This document shows positions 12,012-25,333 of a stretch of DNA of 64,000 nt, in pieces. The notes beneath the pieces are model-generated. The model was given only the letters and a program-made list of their open reading frames with translations, was not told where the DNA came from and ran no database searches. Location of the stretch: assembly GCA_037043455.1 (NCBI GenBank), contig JAWPHD010001422.1:1-64000 (forward strand), in the 5' to 3' direction. A program made the position numbers and the translations under genes. This DNA comes from Cyrtodaria siliqua. Taxonomy: Eukaryota > Mollusca > Bivalvia > Adapedonta > Hiatellidae. How positions within the stretch are numbered: position 1 is the first letter of the stretch; each line of letters opens with the position of its first letter.

Positions 12012-12308
12012 TGTTAAAGCTAGAGAACCTATACTTGAATGGCACGCATTAATACGAATTAGTCATGGGTAGTGTTAGTACGACTCACGTCCAAATAGTC
12101 GGTATATAAGTGTTAAAGCTAGAGAACCTATACTTGAATGGCACTCATTAATACGAATGAGTCGCGGGTAGTTTTAGCAGGACTTACAACCAAAGAGTCG
12201 GCATATAAGTGTTAAAGCTAGAGAACCTATACTTGAATGGTACTCATTAATACGAATGAGTCGCGGGTAGTGTTAGTACGACTCACATCCAAATAGTCGG
12301 TATATAAG
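12012..12308 (+). repeat. Three tandem copies of a 99-bp unit
   Basis: TGTTAAAGCTAGAGAACCTA begins copies at 12,012, 12,111 and 12,210; each ends GGTATATAAG or GCATATAAG. The copies differ at only a few positions, so the array is young. Confidence 0.9.
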
Positions 12309-13119
12309 CCAGAAATTCATGCGTAAAATATAGCCTTCGTGCAGTTAACAACGATACATCGATCCAGTTTCCAAATATATTTAATAAAACGATAGTTACC
12401 CAGAGCGGACTTTGGTCAAGGGACCCTGCGTTTTTAATTGCTCCTCAAAGCCTGAAAATTCAACTACACCAACGTCTTAATAATTTATAGCATTGTAGTT
12501 CCTATAATAAAAAGTAATCCCTCCCTTTTTGATGAAAACGGGCATTATACGTAGGGGAAAACTGCCAATTTCTATTCGATTTTTTTGTTGTATGTATAAG
12601 AAGCGTATTAATAAGTTTTACTGGATCACTGATGAACATTTTCGAAATTTCGACTCTATGCTTACACTTTGTGAGCAATGAAAACAGTCAATCAATGAAA
12701 ACAGCTGTACCCTGGACCTGTAAACAAACAAGAACTTTCTTACATGTCTAGTGACCCCACCTTTTCTGGTGATTTTTCAAGTTTCTATATGAACATTACA
12801 CTGCTGCATTATCCACACGTGAGTTGAATTTGCAGCAAATCATTAATATGTGACACTTTAACATTGGTGTTTATGGGGAAAATAATTAGTGGTATAATAC
12901 CTTAACTCCTCAATACAAATCAAGATAATTGTGTTTCGAGACGTAATCATAGTTTGAAATTGATATGTCTCGATTTGTTTTGCCTAACTGATTATAGGCA
13001 CATTTTTTAAATTCTGTATCACGGAACAATCTATTATTTTATAGTGAAAAACACACCAACTCTCCATAGAACTGGCCAGTCCGAGTACTCTTAACACTAG
13101 ATAACCTCATGTAAATATG
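12309..13119. other. Intergenic sequence, no gene seen
   Basis: No supported exon, repeat or RNA gene. Confidence 0.45.
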
Positions 13120-13584
13120 CTGAAAGGAAACAGAAACGCGACACGGGAATTTCCGCTATATATTGTATGTACGATAGGCTGCTGTTAATCGAATGGTACA
13201 CGGCTACGTAAAATCTTTCTTTTGCGGAAAAGTTACTAAAACAGCACGTAACACAGCAAATAGTATTCCTGCAAAGTTTCATTGACAGAGTACACGTTTG
13301 GCGCAAACTTGGGATGCAACATTTTGCAAACTCTTTACGTTAAATACAGTACTGAAACTGGCTCAATTTTTCAAGTGAAACTTCAACATTTATGAATTTC
13401 TTGTTACAACGTGTACTGTGATTAAAACGTGTACAGCATCCCAGTTGTGTCCTTTCTCTAACTAACTTAATTTTTTTTTTTTACAAAACATCTTGGGATT
13501 TCCTTGGAATATCTATGGAATTAAGTGTGCTGTATATACAATATATAGCGGAAATTCCCGTGTCGCTTTCCTTTTACCTTTCAG
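13120..13584. mobile_element. MITE with ~50-bp terminal inverted repeats (family 2, copy 1)
   Basis: The left end (CTGAAAGG, then CGACACGGGAATTTCCGCTA and TATATTGTATGTA) is repeated in inverted orientation at the right end (TATACAATATATAGCGGAAA, then TTCCCGTGTCGC and CCTTTCAG). The interior shares long stretches with the element at 26,621-27,159, for example GCAACATTTTGCAAACTCTT. There is no coding capacity. Confidence 0.85.
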
Positions 13585-14284
13585 TATACGTACATGCACT
13601 TTGTCTACATTGTCTTATTTACAAACTCCCCAATAAAGAAATGCCTACAAAGGGGCCTGCGTTTCATGTAGTATAGGGTCTGTAGCTTTAGTTACAGATA
13701 TTTTGACCCAGCGTGTGATCGAATGGAACGCTTTTATCGTGACGACGGACACAGAAGAACCGTTGCAATGTGATATGTCCTAGGTGTATGCATGTGCATA
13801 AGTAGTTTATAGCTGTAAGATCGAAGAGTGGAGAAATATAAGACTCGTAGGTTTAACTGATAGTGTGAACTAGCTTATAAAATATTATTTTTTTACAGGT
13901 AAGTTTGACTTATCATCATATGTAATTTTGATTAAAATTTAAACCGGTTAAGTTTTATTAAAGTGATTTTAAACTAATGTTGGTAGAACTTGTTACCCGA
14001 CCCATTTGTCGTTATAATATTTCTATTGTATATATGTCGATATTAATCTGTCTGTAAAATATTGGCAATAAAATATGTTTAAATCACATATTAAAGTGAT
14101 TCACAAATTTAAATATGAAGATATACGGTAGATCATATGTCATAGTATACATTCATTTAATAATTTAAAAATGCAACATTTTTTATTTTCGATTATTTTA
14201 GTCCGCTGTTGTTTTTTTATTCAAATCAAGATTGTAGTTTATGTTAGTGCTCACCGCTCTTTGTCCCAAAGGTTAATATGTGGC
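13585..14284. other. Intergenic sequence, no gene seen
   Basis: AT-rich, with no motif-bearing frame. Confidence 0.45.
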
Positions 14285-14565
14285 CATTACGTGGTCCGAG
14301 TATTAACTTTCATATCCCATCCAACCCCTTATCCAAGAAGCGAAAAAATTGGGTTGGCTGGGGTATGAAATAAAACCTTAATTTCGTCTTAAAAAGTTTG
14401 CATATTGTAAAATTAAAACTTTTAATAGGTATTTTTAAACAGGTGATCTCATTTTTTCAGTAAAAATGTTTTTAAACATGTTTTATTGTTGAAATATCCG
14501 TTATAAAATCCTGCTAATATAAGCTTTCTCATCGCTTAATGGAATTAAGGCGGGACCACGTAATG
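14285..14565 (-). mobile_element. MITE family 1, copy 1 (complete)
   Basis: Bounded by CATTACGTGGTCC (14,285-14,297) and GGACCACGTAATG (14,553-14,565), a perfect 13-bp terminal inverted repeat. The 281-bp body is the reverse complement of the copies at 27,332 and later. It carries the family's internal CCCCATCC...GGTTGG hairpin region and the ATAAGC/GCTTAT segment near the other end. Confidence 0.9.
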
Positions 14566-15126
14566 GTGATAAACAGTGGCATAATATTTGCTTTACTTCA
14601 TTCTGATAAAAACGCATTTTGCACGAGGATCTTTAACATCTCTGGAAATTCAAAATATATCAAGTGTCGCCTTTTCAAATGTACTAAGTATAGTTTGATC
14701 CAGTATAAGCATTTATTTGATTTCATTGATGGATATGTCCGACAGCTGTTTATGAGAAAAAAAAATTTCGAACATAATTTTCTAATTGTACAATATACAC
14801 AAATAATATTATTGTTTCAAAATGACGTATTTTTCACTAGTTTTCATAATCATGAACCCATTTAAGTAATAGATATAGTCTAGTCTGGGTGAGTTGCACG
14901 GTTCATTTAAACACCGAGATGGTCTACATGAGTCCATCGAGGTTTTTAAATAACAAACGAGCTGAGACAGACTACAACCGTTTTAGCGACCCTGTCAGAA
15001 GAACTACCGTTTCTTACTTCCATTTATTGGAAGTTAGATCATGGCAAAGCTCCTACCCTTTTATTATTCTGAATTAAACGAGTTAATGCTTTGCATTCAT
15101 CAATATAAATTTCACTATGCTACTGT

Positions 15127-15391
15127 CATTACGTTGTCCGAGTATTAACTTTCATACCCCATCCAACCCCGTCTCCAAGAAGCAGAAACGGGATTGGCTG
15201 GAGTATGAAATAAAATCCTTAATTTCGGCTTAAAATGTTTAGATATTGTCAAATTAAAACATTCAATATGTAATTTTAAACAGGTTGTTGCATTTTTTCA
15301 TTAAAAAATGTTTTTAAACGTGTTTTATTGGCGAAATATCCGTTACAAAACTCTGCTAATATAAGCTTTCCTTTCGCTTAATGGAATTAAA
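15127..15391 (-). mobile_element. MITE family 1, copy 2 (right end lost)
   Basis: It starts with CATTACGTTGTCC (one mismatch to the terminal repeat) and follows copy 1 almost base for base to CGCTTAATGGAATTAA at 15,390. The closing GGCGGGACCACGTAATG is missing. Confidence 0.85.
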
Positions 15392-15460
15392 GATAGTAAA
15401 GGCATGTGCTGATACACTAAAATCAAGTATAGTTCATCGAAAACAATTCATTCAATATCT

Positions 15461-15736
15461 GTGTGAAGTTGGAAGTTGTCTCAACATACGACAATCGACA
15501 TTCGACATTCGACATACGACATTCAAAAACATCCTTCAAAGTAAATGTGGTTTCAAGCGACATACGGCATTCGAAATACGACATTGGACATACGACATTG
15601 GACATACGACATTCAAAAACATCCTTCAAAGGGATTGTCGTTTCACGCGACATACAGCATTCGACATTTGACGTATGTCGAATGTTGTATATCGAATGTT
15701 ACATGTCGATTGTCGTATGTTGAGCCAACTTCACGC
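15461..15736. mobile_element. Foldback element rich in GACATTCGACATACGAC
   Basis: GTGTGAAGTTGG...CTCAACATACGACAATCG at the left is matched by CGATTGTCGTATGTTGAG...CCAACTTCACGC at the right. The interior is iterated ACATTCGACATACGACATTC motifs plus two copies of AAAAACATCCTTCAAAG. The 96- and 86-codon frames here are translations of the iteration, not proteins. Confidence 0.8.
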
Positions 15737-16040
15737 AGCTTTCAATGTATTTACTAAGGTTTACATTTGTTACCAGGTTTTCATTTGTAAGTAAAAATCA
15801 TATTATGATATTAGAAACGATATTCTTTCTTCGATAGTTAAGAGTTTTCATGTTTTCGTAACAATATATTTCATTTACTTTATAGATAATGTAATAACAT
15901 TTCAAACACATTACATATTTTTATTAATTTTATGAAATTATCGAATACATTCATTTCAGCAATTTTTATGTATTGCCCAATAAATGAGTAGCAAGTCTAG
16001 CGGATTAGAAAATTGATCAAAACTAGTTCTTTCGAAATTG

Positions 16041-16290
16041 TAGCTTCCGTGGTCGAGGGGTTAGCGACTTTGCGTTGTACACCTTCTCGCCCCTCATTGC
16101 TGCCGGTTCGAATCCTTCTGTGGAATTTAACTTGTGAGAAAGTGTCGATTCTTACGGATGGCGGGAGTTATAGGGTACTGCATATACTCATGAAAAATGG
16201 GTGGCCCGCCTGTACCACAAAAAGGCCGTCATATATGGCCTGCTAAAATGACGTCGATCACCATTCAAACAAACAAACAAACAAATAAAT
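16041..16290 (+). mobile_element. tRNA-derived SINE, family A
   Basis: The head has an A-box-like GTGGTCGAGGGG (16,049-16,060) and a B box GGTTCGAATCC (16,105-16,115). The body includes AAAGTGTCGATTCTTACGGA and a tail of AAAC repeats. The same body occurs inverted at 34,485-34,672, which supports a dispersed SINE rather than a tRNA gene. Confidence 0.85.
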
Positions 16291-16319
16291 CATATTAGTA
16301 ATAATACTTATGAAATTAT

Positions 16320-16640
16320 GAAATTGCCATTAACAGACTCAATAGAATCAAGTCTGCTACTTTTCTCTCTAAATTGTGCCTGTGTTCGTTGCTTCCAGTG
16401 GATCCTATTTTCAGTATTTATTTGAAATTTGAAATTCATTCTGTTGAGTTTTCGTTAAAAAAATCCTAAAAATTATGACAGCAAACTGGGGATTAGATCA
16501 TGGCGGGGATTGCTTTATTTACACTGTCCTGTTTTAATGGGATGACAGTAGGGTAAGTTTGGTGCACCCTAGAACCGGTTGAAACCCCCCAGTGGCCTAC
16601 TTTGTCACTGACCGTTCCAAGGCGGTAGCCCTATTGTCAA
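16320..16640 (+). repeat. Copy of a dispersed repeat shared with 51-52 kb and 60 kb
   Basis: It contains CAAGTCTGCTACTTT, GGATGACAGTAGGGTAAGTT and CCGTTCCAAGGCGGTAGCCC. These match segments at 51,069-51,170, 51,480-51,600 and (inverted) 59,880-60,010. Confidence 0.7.
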
Positions 16641-16963
16641 CCCATTTGTGTTTGTGATGTCGTTTGCTTTTATTATTACTTTTGCCTTCTTGTTTGTCTG
16701 TTTGCATGTTTGTTTCTGTGTTTTGTGGTTGACTGTCCTCCTTGAAGGCTACTTTCCCTGTCCGATCTTTTTATATTTCTTTCGTTTCACATATATGCAT
16801 TACATGATTGATTGTTTTTTCTTTAAATCAACAAAACTAATGAAAGTGCACGTGTAGTACGGTTGTATCAGCCTATACTACTCAAAGATTACATGGAATA
16901 TTGAAGGAAAGTCGGACCGTTCCGTTATAAGTTGTGTTGAGAATATTTTCCCGTCTCCTCCTG

Positions 16964-17398
16964 TCCCATTTACAAGTGATTGTATTTATTTTCACCCTCA
17001 ATCCCATTTACAAGTATTTGTATTTATTTTCACCCTCAATCCCATTTACAAGTAATTGTATTTTTTTTCTCCCTAAATCCCATTTACAAGTAATTGTATT
17101 GAATTTCACCTTCAACCCCATTTACAAGTAATTGTATTTATTTTCACCTTCAACCGCATTTACAAATAATTGCATTTATTTTCACCTTCAACCCCATTTA
17201 CAAGTAATTGTATTTATGTTCACCCTCAATCCCATTTACAAGTAATTGTATTTATGTTCACCCTCAATCCCATTTACAAGTAATTGTATTTATTTTCACC
17301 TTCAATCCCATTTACAAGTGATTGTATTTATTTTCACCCTCAATCCCATTTACCAGTAATTGTATTTATGTTCACCTTCAATCCCATTTACAAGTAAA
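16964..17398 (+). repeat. 38-bp minisatellite, about 11 copies
   Basis: TCCCATTTACAAGTAATTGT followed by ATTTATTTTCACCCTCAA recurs every 38 bp with point changes. The array ends about 270 bp before the probable 5' UTR exon of the receptor gene. Confidence 0.9.
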
Positions 17399-17667
17399 CA
17401 CAATATATATCCTCTATCACATTTATAATTCATATAGAACGAAGTAACATCCGAAGCGGTAAATAAACTGTACACTGAGGACTTGTAAAAATGTATAAAA
17501 TCATTGACCCTTTCAATTGGATCATTTTTCATTCTTATAAATAAAACAAATGCTTTCATTAACCAGTCATATGTCACTCATATTTATTCCCTCTGCGATT
17601 TTGATCTTGTATGTCTATGTCTGTTAATAGAACCAATTTGAATTTTTAATATTGCGTTTATTTTCAG

Positions 17668-17745
17668 AGACTTGATAGGAGCTACTAGATGTAGCAAGAT
17701 TGCATCCACTGTGAGAGGTATTGCTGCTTGGAGGCGTGCGGAGCC
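17668..17745 (+). other. Probable 5' UTR part of the first coding exon
   Basis: TTTATTTTCAG ends at 17,667 and would be the acceptor of a 5' UTR intron. The 78 bases to the ATG hold stops in every frame relative to the start. The true transcription start is not visible. Confidence 0.45.
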
Positions 17746-17794
17746 ATGTATACGATCATGAACATCGCATGTTATTTCGTTGTTTTAGCGGCAG
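17746..17794 (+). CDS. Receptor exon 1: start and signal peptide
   Basis: ATG 17,746 opens [16 protein letters not shown], a hydrophobic signal-peptide core, and the exon ends GCAG before GTAAGT, leaving phase 1. The downstream in-frame ATG at 17,758 is an alternative start. The split codon becomes Ala17 with exon 2; cleavage is probably near ISAQ/PAYS (residues 21-24), inferred from small residues there. Confidence 0.85.
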
Positions 17795-20700
17795 GTAAGT
17801 TTTAAAGCATATATATTTCTCTTATATTTCAGAGTAGAACTTACCACGATAAGAACACTAGATCGAGTAGAACTTACCACGATAAGAACACTAGATCCAC
17901 GGGATCCACTTTTGTGTTTGTACTGAAATAAACTGTACACATAATTTGATCTTATTGCGAAGGTTCTTGTTAAGTTAGAAAGAAAAATTGGCGGATAACA
18001 AAATAAATGTTATCGAAACCCGGAGGGGCACCTGGGTTTTTTCTTTACCAATGGAAGCTGAAAAGTCACCATATGAACTTCGCTTTGGTGCGACTATAAA
18101 ATCCAATTCAGTTTTACAATTATAATGTATTCTCAGGACTTAGAGAGTTGTTTGGAATACTTTAATCAAATGTACTTTAATAAAATTCAAAAATAAAGTT
18201 GGAAATGTTTAACTTTATAAACTAAAGGATCATATAAAATACACGCCTCTTATTCTTACAAAGCATTAAAAACGTATTCAAAATTGGTACACAGGAAAAA
18301 TATCTAGGCATGAAATTCATGTGTTTTAGATTTGTGCCTCAAATGTATTCTACATATGTATTTCATATGAAAATAACACATGTGTATTACATATGAAATT
18401 TATTTTTTTACTAAATAGTATTAAAACTTAAACATCGAGGGTTTAACGCGAAACTATTGTAACTCACTTTTAGAAAATTTTACAGGAGAAGCAAAAAACA
18501 TCTTATTTTCATCATAAATGCATTTAAGAACTTGTAATAAAGAAATGGTATCCATTTATGATTTGAGAAGAAAAGAAATAATTCATGTAATTCTGTACAA
18601 GATATTTAAGAAATATTGACTTACTATAGTTTCGCGCTAAATATTTGAAGATGTAGATGAAATTTTTCAGGGCGAAACTATTGTAACTAACATTTTCTAA
18701 CAGTTATTGATACATTTTTTTAGATTTTTTTTTAAAAACTACATACTTAAATGAAAACTATTGGACAGTATAGCTTTAGGCAGTAAGTTTGTATGTTAAG
18801 GATCATTTTGGACAAACCTAAGAATGGTATGCAAACGAATCCCTTAAGTTCTTGTTATCTTTATTTTAAGTTTTGTTTCACGATTGAAACATATAGCAGT
18901 TATCATTATCTTCCTTTGACATAGTTATCATTAAATCTTTTCCCGCTTCATTAAGTTATATGAGAACTAATTTGACTTTATATTTTTTTTTACGCGAAAC
19001 TATTGTAAGTCAATATTATTTTAAATAACTGATTTTTAAACAAACAATACATCGAAATATGCTGTAGACAATGCTTGTTATAGACAATACTTGTTATAAA
19101 GATCATTTAATATAGTAAAGTCGCACAATTCAGACAAGATGAAGATAAGAACACTTATATGGAGTGCAATATCTTATAATTTCTTTATAAAGCTAAAAAG
19201 TGTTTGTAAAAATTACTTATGGCTTGTGGCTATTTTAACAAACACGTTTTTTGTTGTGATTAGCTTATTCAGTAGGGACAATGGATTTTACTGAATAGGT
19301 GAACCTCAAGCTTCTTCACCACTGTGTCTCCTCTTTCGGTTTAGGAGGTGGAGGGGTAGGGGTGTTGGAAGTATAAACTTTAAGAATTGGACCACATAAA
19401 GCCTTCCAGTATTATTAAACTTGACTGAATAATCCCATATAAAATAGTGTCTTAGTTGCAACTGCACAGTTCTGCATATATTATAACTGTGTTAGTTTAA
19501 ATTGTAAAATGACTTTAACCTGTCCTGGATAGAACCATTCACTTAAAGAGGCACACGGCAATCTTGATGTATTTAAAAATCATGGCTTCCGGTTAGTTTT
19601 TCCAAATATCTTGCATGTTTTTAATAATTCTTTATAATTATTTCAATAATTCAAAGCAGTTGTTTTTACATATTATTAATTGTTGATTATATTACACCAA
19701 CACCATATTTAAAATCCCAAGACTATATTTAAAACCTATGTCAGATGAAAGAAGTAAAATTTGAAATTATATTTCCTTTAATATAATTATATGCAAGCAG
19801 GTTTAAAGTTACACTTTACTGGATTCATAATTTAAACTTTGATGAATACGTCAAGATTATTATGGGTCCCTTTAATGCAAAGCAATTGTTAAAATATGTA
19901 CCTTTTCACAATATATATTTTTACCAGATAAACAACACAAAATACAAAATACAACAGTTCATTAACTTCATATCAGTTTGCAAAGCTTGGAAAAAGAGGG
20001 GCTTGGCAATAATTATTAATTCTTCTGTGGAACCACGGCTAATTCTGTGATCCCAAGTGGAGGCTAAAATGAATAAAAACCATCCTTACATACTTTCATT
20101 ACCGCGTTTTTAATACAAATAACCTTTAATGTCCTAACAATGGCATGCAATAAAACTCCTTAAAGTTCTTCAATCTTTAATTTAACTTATATTTCACATA
20201 AGAAACATAGAGCAGTTATTATTACCTTCATTTGGAATAATTATTATGTAAATATTGTAAAGTTTAATGAAAATCAAATTTGACTTACAATAGTTTCGCG
20301 CCAAATTATTTTTGAAAGCAAAACTAGTGTAAATTATTATAATCTTAAATAAATTTGCAAGAAAGAACATGATTTTGTTGGCTATAAACAATCCCTTATA
20401 TGAAGATTTAATCAAAAACAAATGCAAAACTATTTTAAATGATTTAAAGGTGAGTTACAATAGTTTCGCATTAAAATAAAAAAGCTGTATGAGATACAAT
20501 AATATGACACATTTTATTTTTCTCTACCAAATTTTAGAATCTAGTTCTAATATTTTGTGACATTATAAAGGGTCAGTATCTGATAAGGATTATGTAAAAA
20601 AAATCATTTTCAGAAAAAAGTGAGTTACAATAGTTTCGCGTTAAACCCTCGACATGCCGTTTAAACGTTTTCTACAGTTTTCTTCTTTTTTTTAAATATA

Positions 20701-21648
20701 AATGAATATGCATTTTATGTATCGTAGATTCATAGGAAGTTCATATGTATGCATTTCATATGTACCACAGGTGTATTATTGTAATACGAACACTATATGT
20801 GGTACATATGTACCACAGCAAGCCTAGAATTCACCAACAATTCTTGAGAATATTCTTAGACGTGAGCTCAAGTATCCAAATTTCAAACACAAATACTTCT
20901 ATAAGTTTACAGAATAAACGTTCATAACAAGCTGCTATGTATAAAAATAAATAGTAACTTTTTACGATTGTTTATCTTTGATGGTCACGGAAATATTTGT
21001 GAACGAAATTTCAGTACTTTGGCAAGTCTAAGAATAGTTTGAAGAATGGAAGGTGAATTCCAGGCCTGGGTATCAAGCATAACGGTTGCCACTGAGTTTG
21101 TCAGGGCGTTCTTCGGATTTTCCTTTTTTCCTTAGCCTCATCCATCGGACTGGGCACGTTAAGGAACCATAGAAATATATTCGTTACTAAGAACCAGGTT
21201 CCCAGATTCCTAGATACTCTTCCTCACTCTCTCGGCGACTATAAATAACACAAACACAATATCTTGGTGCGTTAGTCTTGCGATTAGCCGTTAATCAACG
21301 TTCAATTTATGTAAAATTAGTTGGACATCAATTTATGTAAAATTAGTTGGACATGTTTTTACATTGAAACCGTTCATATTTGTCCAGAGCGTTTGCTTAA
21401 TTACCCTATATTGTTGATTCAATCTGATAATGTGTAATTACTAGTCTCCCTATAATTTACATAGATCGTATCATATATAAAGTGATATGAAAAATACTCA
21501 TTAATCATCCAACTTATTTACTCCAGTGTAGACACTTGTTCAGATAAAAATTATTTCAATATTTTTTTATTTTTCTTTTCACTATTATAGTAGAATGTTC
21601 ATTGAGTCGCAATCATAGAAACAGCTTATCAAGCGGCCTAATTTAATT

Positions 21649-21679
<31 letters not shown>

Positions 21680-24326
21680 AAGAAGATTTTTTAATATGCA
21701 ATAACCCTAACAAGAAGCATGAGCATAGTATGAGTAATTACATTTATGATACAATTGTGGCATACAATAGTACATATCATGATTTATATAAATAACAGTC
21801 TATTCAGGTACAGAGTTATAATAACAAATGGCAATATATATTACTGAAAGGTAAATTTGTGTATTTAAAAACTGGGTATTAATTACCTCGCAGGGTATGG
21901 CTATCTTACATACACGATTAACTCTTAAAACAAGTATCGCCAAAATCTATGTTTTCTTTGTCATTCAGTGTATACTTATAGTATTCTGGACTTGAATAAA
22001 GACAAAGAAAGTGTCATACACATATTGTATAACACATTGGTACATTTAGATGAGAGTTTGTTTTAGCTTTCTTTGAAAAACCACCGTCTGAGTTACAAGA
22101 ACGTTTAAATTTGTTGAAAGAATATTGCGACAAATGGGGATTAGAGGTTAACGCAGAAAAGACAAAAGTTACGGTTTTTAGAAAAAAGGGTCATCTTTTA
22201 GTTAATGAGACATGGGTTTATAATGGAAATAATTTATTATAGCATTAGCTAATAGTTGTTAACGATTTTAACTACCTCAGAACTGTTTTTAATTATGCGG
22301 GTTTATATAATTGAAATCAAGAGACTTAAGCAGGTAAAGGATTAAAAGCTTTGCATACATTCATTGCACAAGTAAAAAAATACACTTTTAAACCAAAAAC
22401 ATTTTGCCAATTATTTGATGCGTTCGTTGGTTCTAAAGTAAGCTATGGATCAGAAATTTGTGGTTTTACAAAGTCAAAGGAGTTCGAAAGAATACATTTG
22501 AAAATGTGTACGTATAAAGGCATTACGGATATATAAAAAGAAGTTAAGTGGTACTTATCCATCCATCTGATTTGTCCATTTTTTATTTATAAATGTCACA
22601 TGCTAATCTAGGACAAAAGTCCCCCCTCTCCCTCGCCCCGCACAAAAGCCCCCCCCCACCCCCCCCCCCCCCCCCCATGTCCACCTTGTAAAAAGTTCAG
22701 GGGGGGGTTGTCCACCTTGTAAAAAACATGAGGGGGCTTTTGTCCACCTATACAAAAATGAGTAGGGGGGCTTTTGTCTAGGAGGGAAGGGGGGGGGGGG
22801 GGGGGAAGGGCTTTTGTCCGTATACCGTCACATGTCAATCCTATTTACAGAAGTACGAGTCTTTACATGTCAAATCTTGTGTTTAAAGTGTTGGTATAAT
22901 AGAGGGTTACCGGTCCTTTGTTCACGTTTTCTATTGCGGTCGGATGTCAATTCACCGTGTCAATACCTTTTGTTCGAGCATCCTGGCGCTAATCTCCTTT
23001 ACGGTTTTTATACAAAAGGAACTCAGACATCCTGCCTCTATAATGTCCACATATTAAGTCTAAATGTCAATACCTGTTCGAACATCCTGGGAGTAATCTT
23101 CTCTGCGGTTTTTATAAAAAAAGGAACTCAGACATCCTGTCTCTATAATGTCCACAGATTAAGTATAAATGTCAAAACGTTTTGTCCGAACATCCTGCCA
23201 CTAGTCCCTTCTGCGGTTTTTATACAAAAGGAACTCAGACATCCTGTCTCTATAATGTCCACAGAATAAGTCAATACCTTTTGTTCGAACATCATGCCAC
23301 TAATCCCCACTACCACAATACATTCATATGCAAATGAGGCCGCGCGTGACCTACTTTATACCACGTGCCTTTCTATTTCTAGAAAACAAAATGGCGCCCG
23401 TTTGTTTACAGACAAAGCGCCCCCAAAACTACTAATATTAATATTTGAGTTTAATTTAATACTGAATGCCAAAAGAGTAATGTCCCTGTCTGTCTGTGTA
23501 ATTTTTTAAAAACAATTATATGTTTTATTAAATTTGAATATAGGTATTGTTAATATCTCATGAAGACGGTGTCGCATACAAAAATCATGCCGTAACTCAA
23601 GTGTTAAGGTCAAACTTCAGGTTCAATGTTAATATTTATAATCATACAAGAACCAGCATAAAAGGCGAATGATCGTGTCTGTTTTGTAATTTTGAAATGG
23701 ATTGAGATAATATTAAACATGACACAATTAGTTTTATAAGATGATTGGTAGCGTTAAAATAGTGCAATTTATCACGGTTAAGCACAGAAACGGAATAATA
23801 ATCGTCCATATTTTTCTAAAACTTGCCTGACTAGAGTTTTTAAAGACAAGACAGACGCGCTATCTCATAGTGTGTACATATAAATACATTTATGTGTCAA
23901 TCTTTTACCCCTTTAACTGAAAGCAAAGTCGTGATACACGTGTATACCTTTCAATAACCAATGTTTATTTTTTAATCCATATCTTTTAATCAAAGGCCAC
24001 ACAGACAGTTATTAAAGGTATATTATTATGATGCATTTTTACACTTGATGCTCGGTAACGTTTGTTACACTTGATGATCGGTAACGTTTGTTACACTTGA
24101 TGATCGGTAACGTTTGTTACACTTGATGATCGGTAACGTTTGTCCACAGTCGAGGAAATTACAATTACCCTGTTCATATGTAATGTTTGGATTATAACGC
24201 TTTGATAGTGGCTGATGGCTGACATATATATATATATATATAGTGAGTTCAAATTCTCTCCCTATATATATATATATATATATATGTACTGTTTGGATTA
24301 TAACGCTTTGATAGTGGCTGATGGCT

Positions 24327-24363
<37 letters not shown>

Positions 24364-25287
24364 TGTTTGGATTATAACGCTTTGATAGTGGCTGATGGCT
24401 GACATATATATATATATATACTACCAGTTCGCATATAATATTTAGCTTTATGACGCTTTGTTAGTGACTGATAAATAAATTCCACCGCCGGCTCACATCT
24501 TATATGTAGCCTTATAACGCTTTGTTAGTAGCTGATAAATATATCCTCCACCTGTTCACGTCTAATATCTAGCCTTACAACGATTTGTTAGGTTGTAATC
24601 CACTAAATCAGCCGGATGTGCTAGCCTGTTGCAGTCGAAAGGAGTTTGTATAAACGAGTGCCAGTCCTTTTTTTTTAACTTTTTTTAGTGCAGTTTCCAG
24701 GTATTTTTTGCCTGTAACTGTATTCTCGACACGTTACTGTTATTTGAAAATGCAGCTCATCATGTTTATGACAGTTTTTTTTTATATAAATTTCGGAAGT
24801 GAAAGTAGATGCAAGTGGTAAAAATAACGTTGAACTTTGACCCGTTGTTAGGTTGTGAATTCTAGCCATTACAACCTAAGATTGCTCACCTGTTCCAGCC
24901 AAACGCGCATTCTGTCAATAATAAAACATTTCTATGTAACTTAAGATCTTAAGATACACGTCATCATGTCATAGTTATAAGTATGTTTGTTTGCCCGAAC
25001 GCGAACGATCAAAGCAAATCAGCATGATTTTCCCTTTTTTCCAGTAACAATATGATTTGTTTTGCTTTTAACATTGCCCTAGCAATATAATATATATGTA
25101 TAATTTTCAGCGTTCCGTCACATAAGCGCCCAGCCGGCGTATTCCACCACCCTTGAAACGGCGTTACGGTCAAGTTTGTTTACCAGCTACGAGGTTCTTC
25201 AGCGGCCAGCACAAACAGTCAATGTTAAGATTTCTTTGAACTTAATCACCATCAATACATTGGTAAGTGTTAAAGGTGAACTTCGTT

Positions 25288-25333
<46 letters not shown>

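Noticed and set aside
15381..15757. Overlapping open frames up to 96 codons with HTTFDIRHSTFDI-like repeats
   Set aside because: Translations of the GACATTCGACATACGAC iteration on both strands.
23294..23509. 71-codon open frame with an ordinary-looking composition
   Set aside because: No family motif, it begins in the ~106-bp repeat and has no splice or phase relation to the receptor gene.
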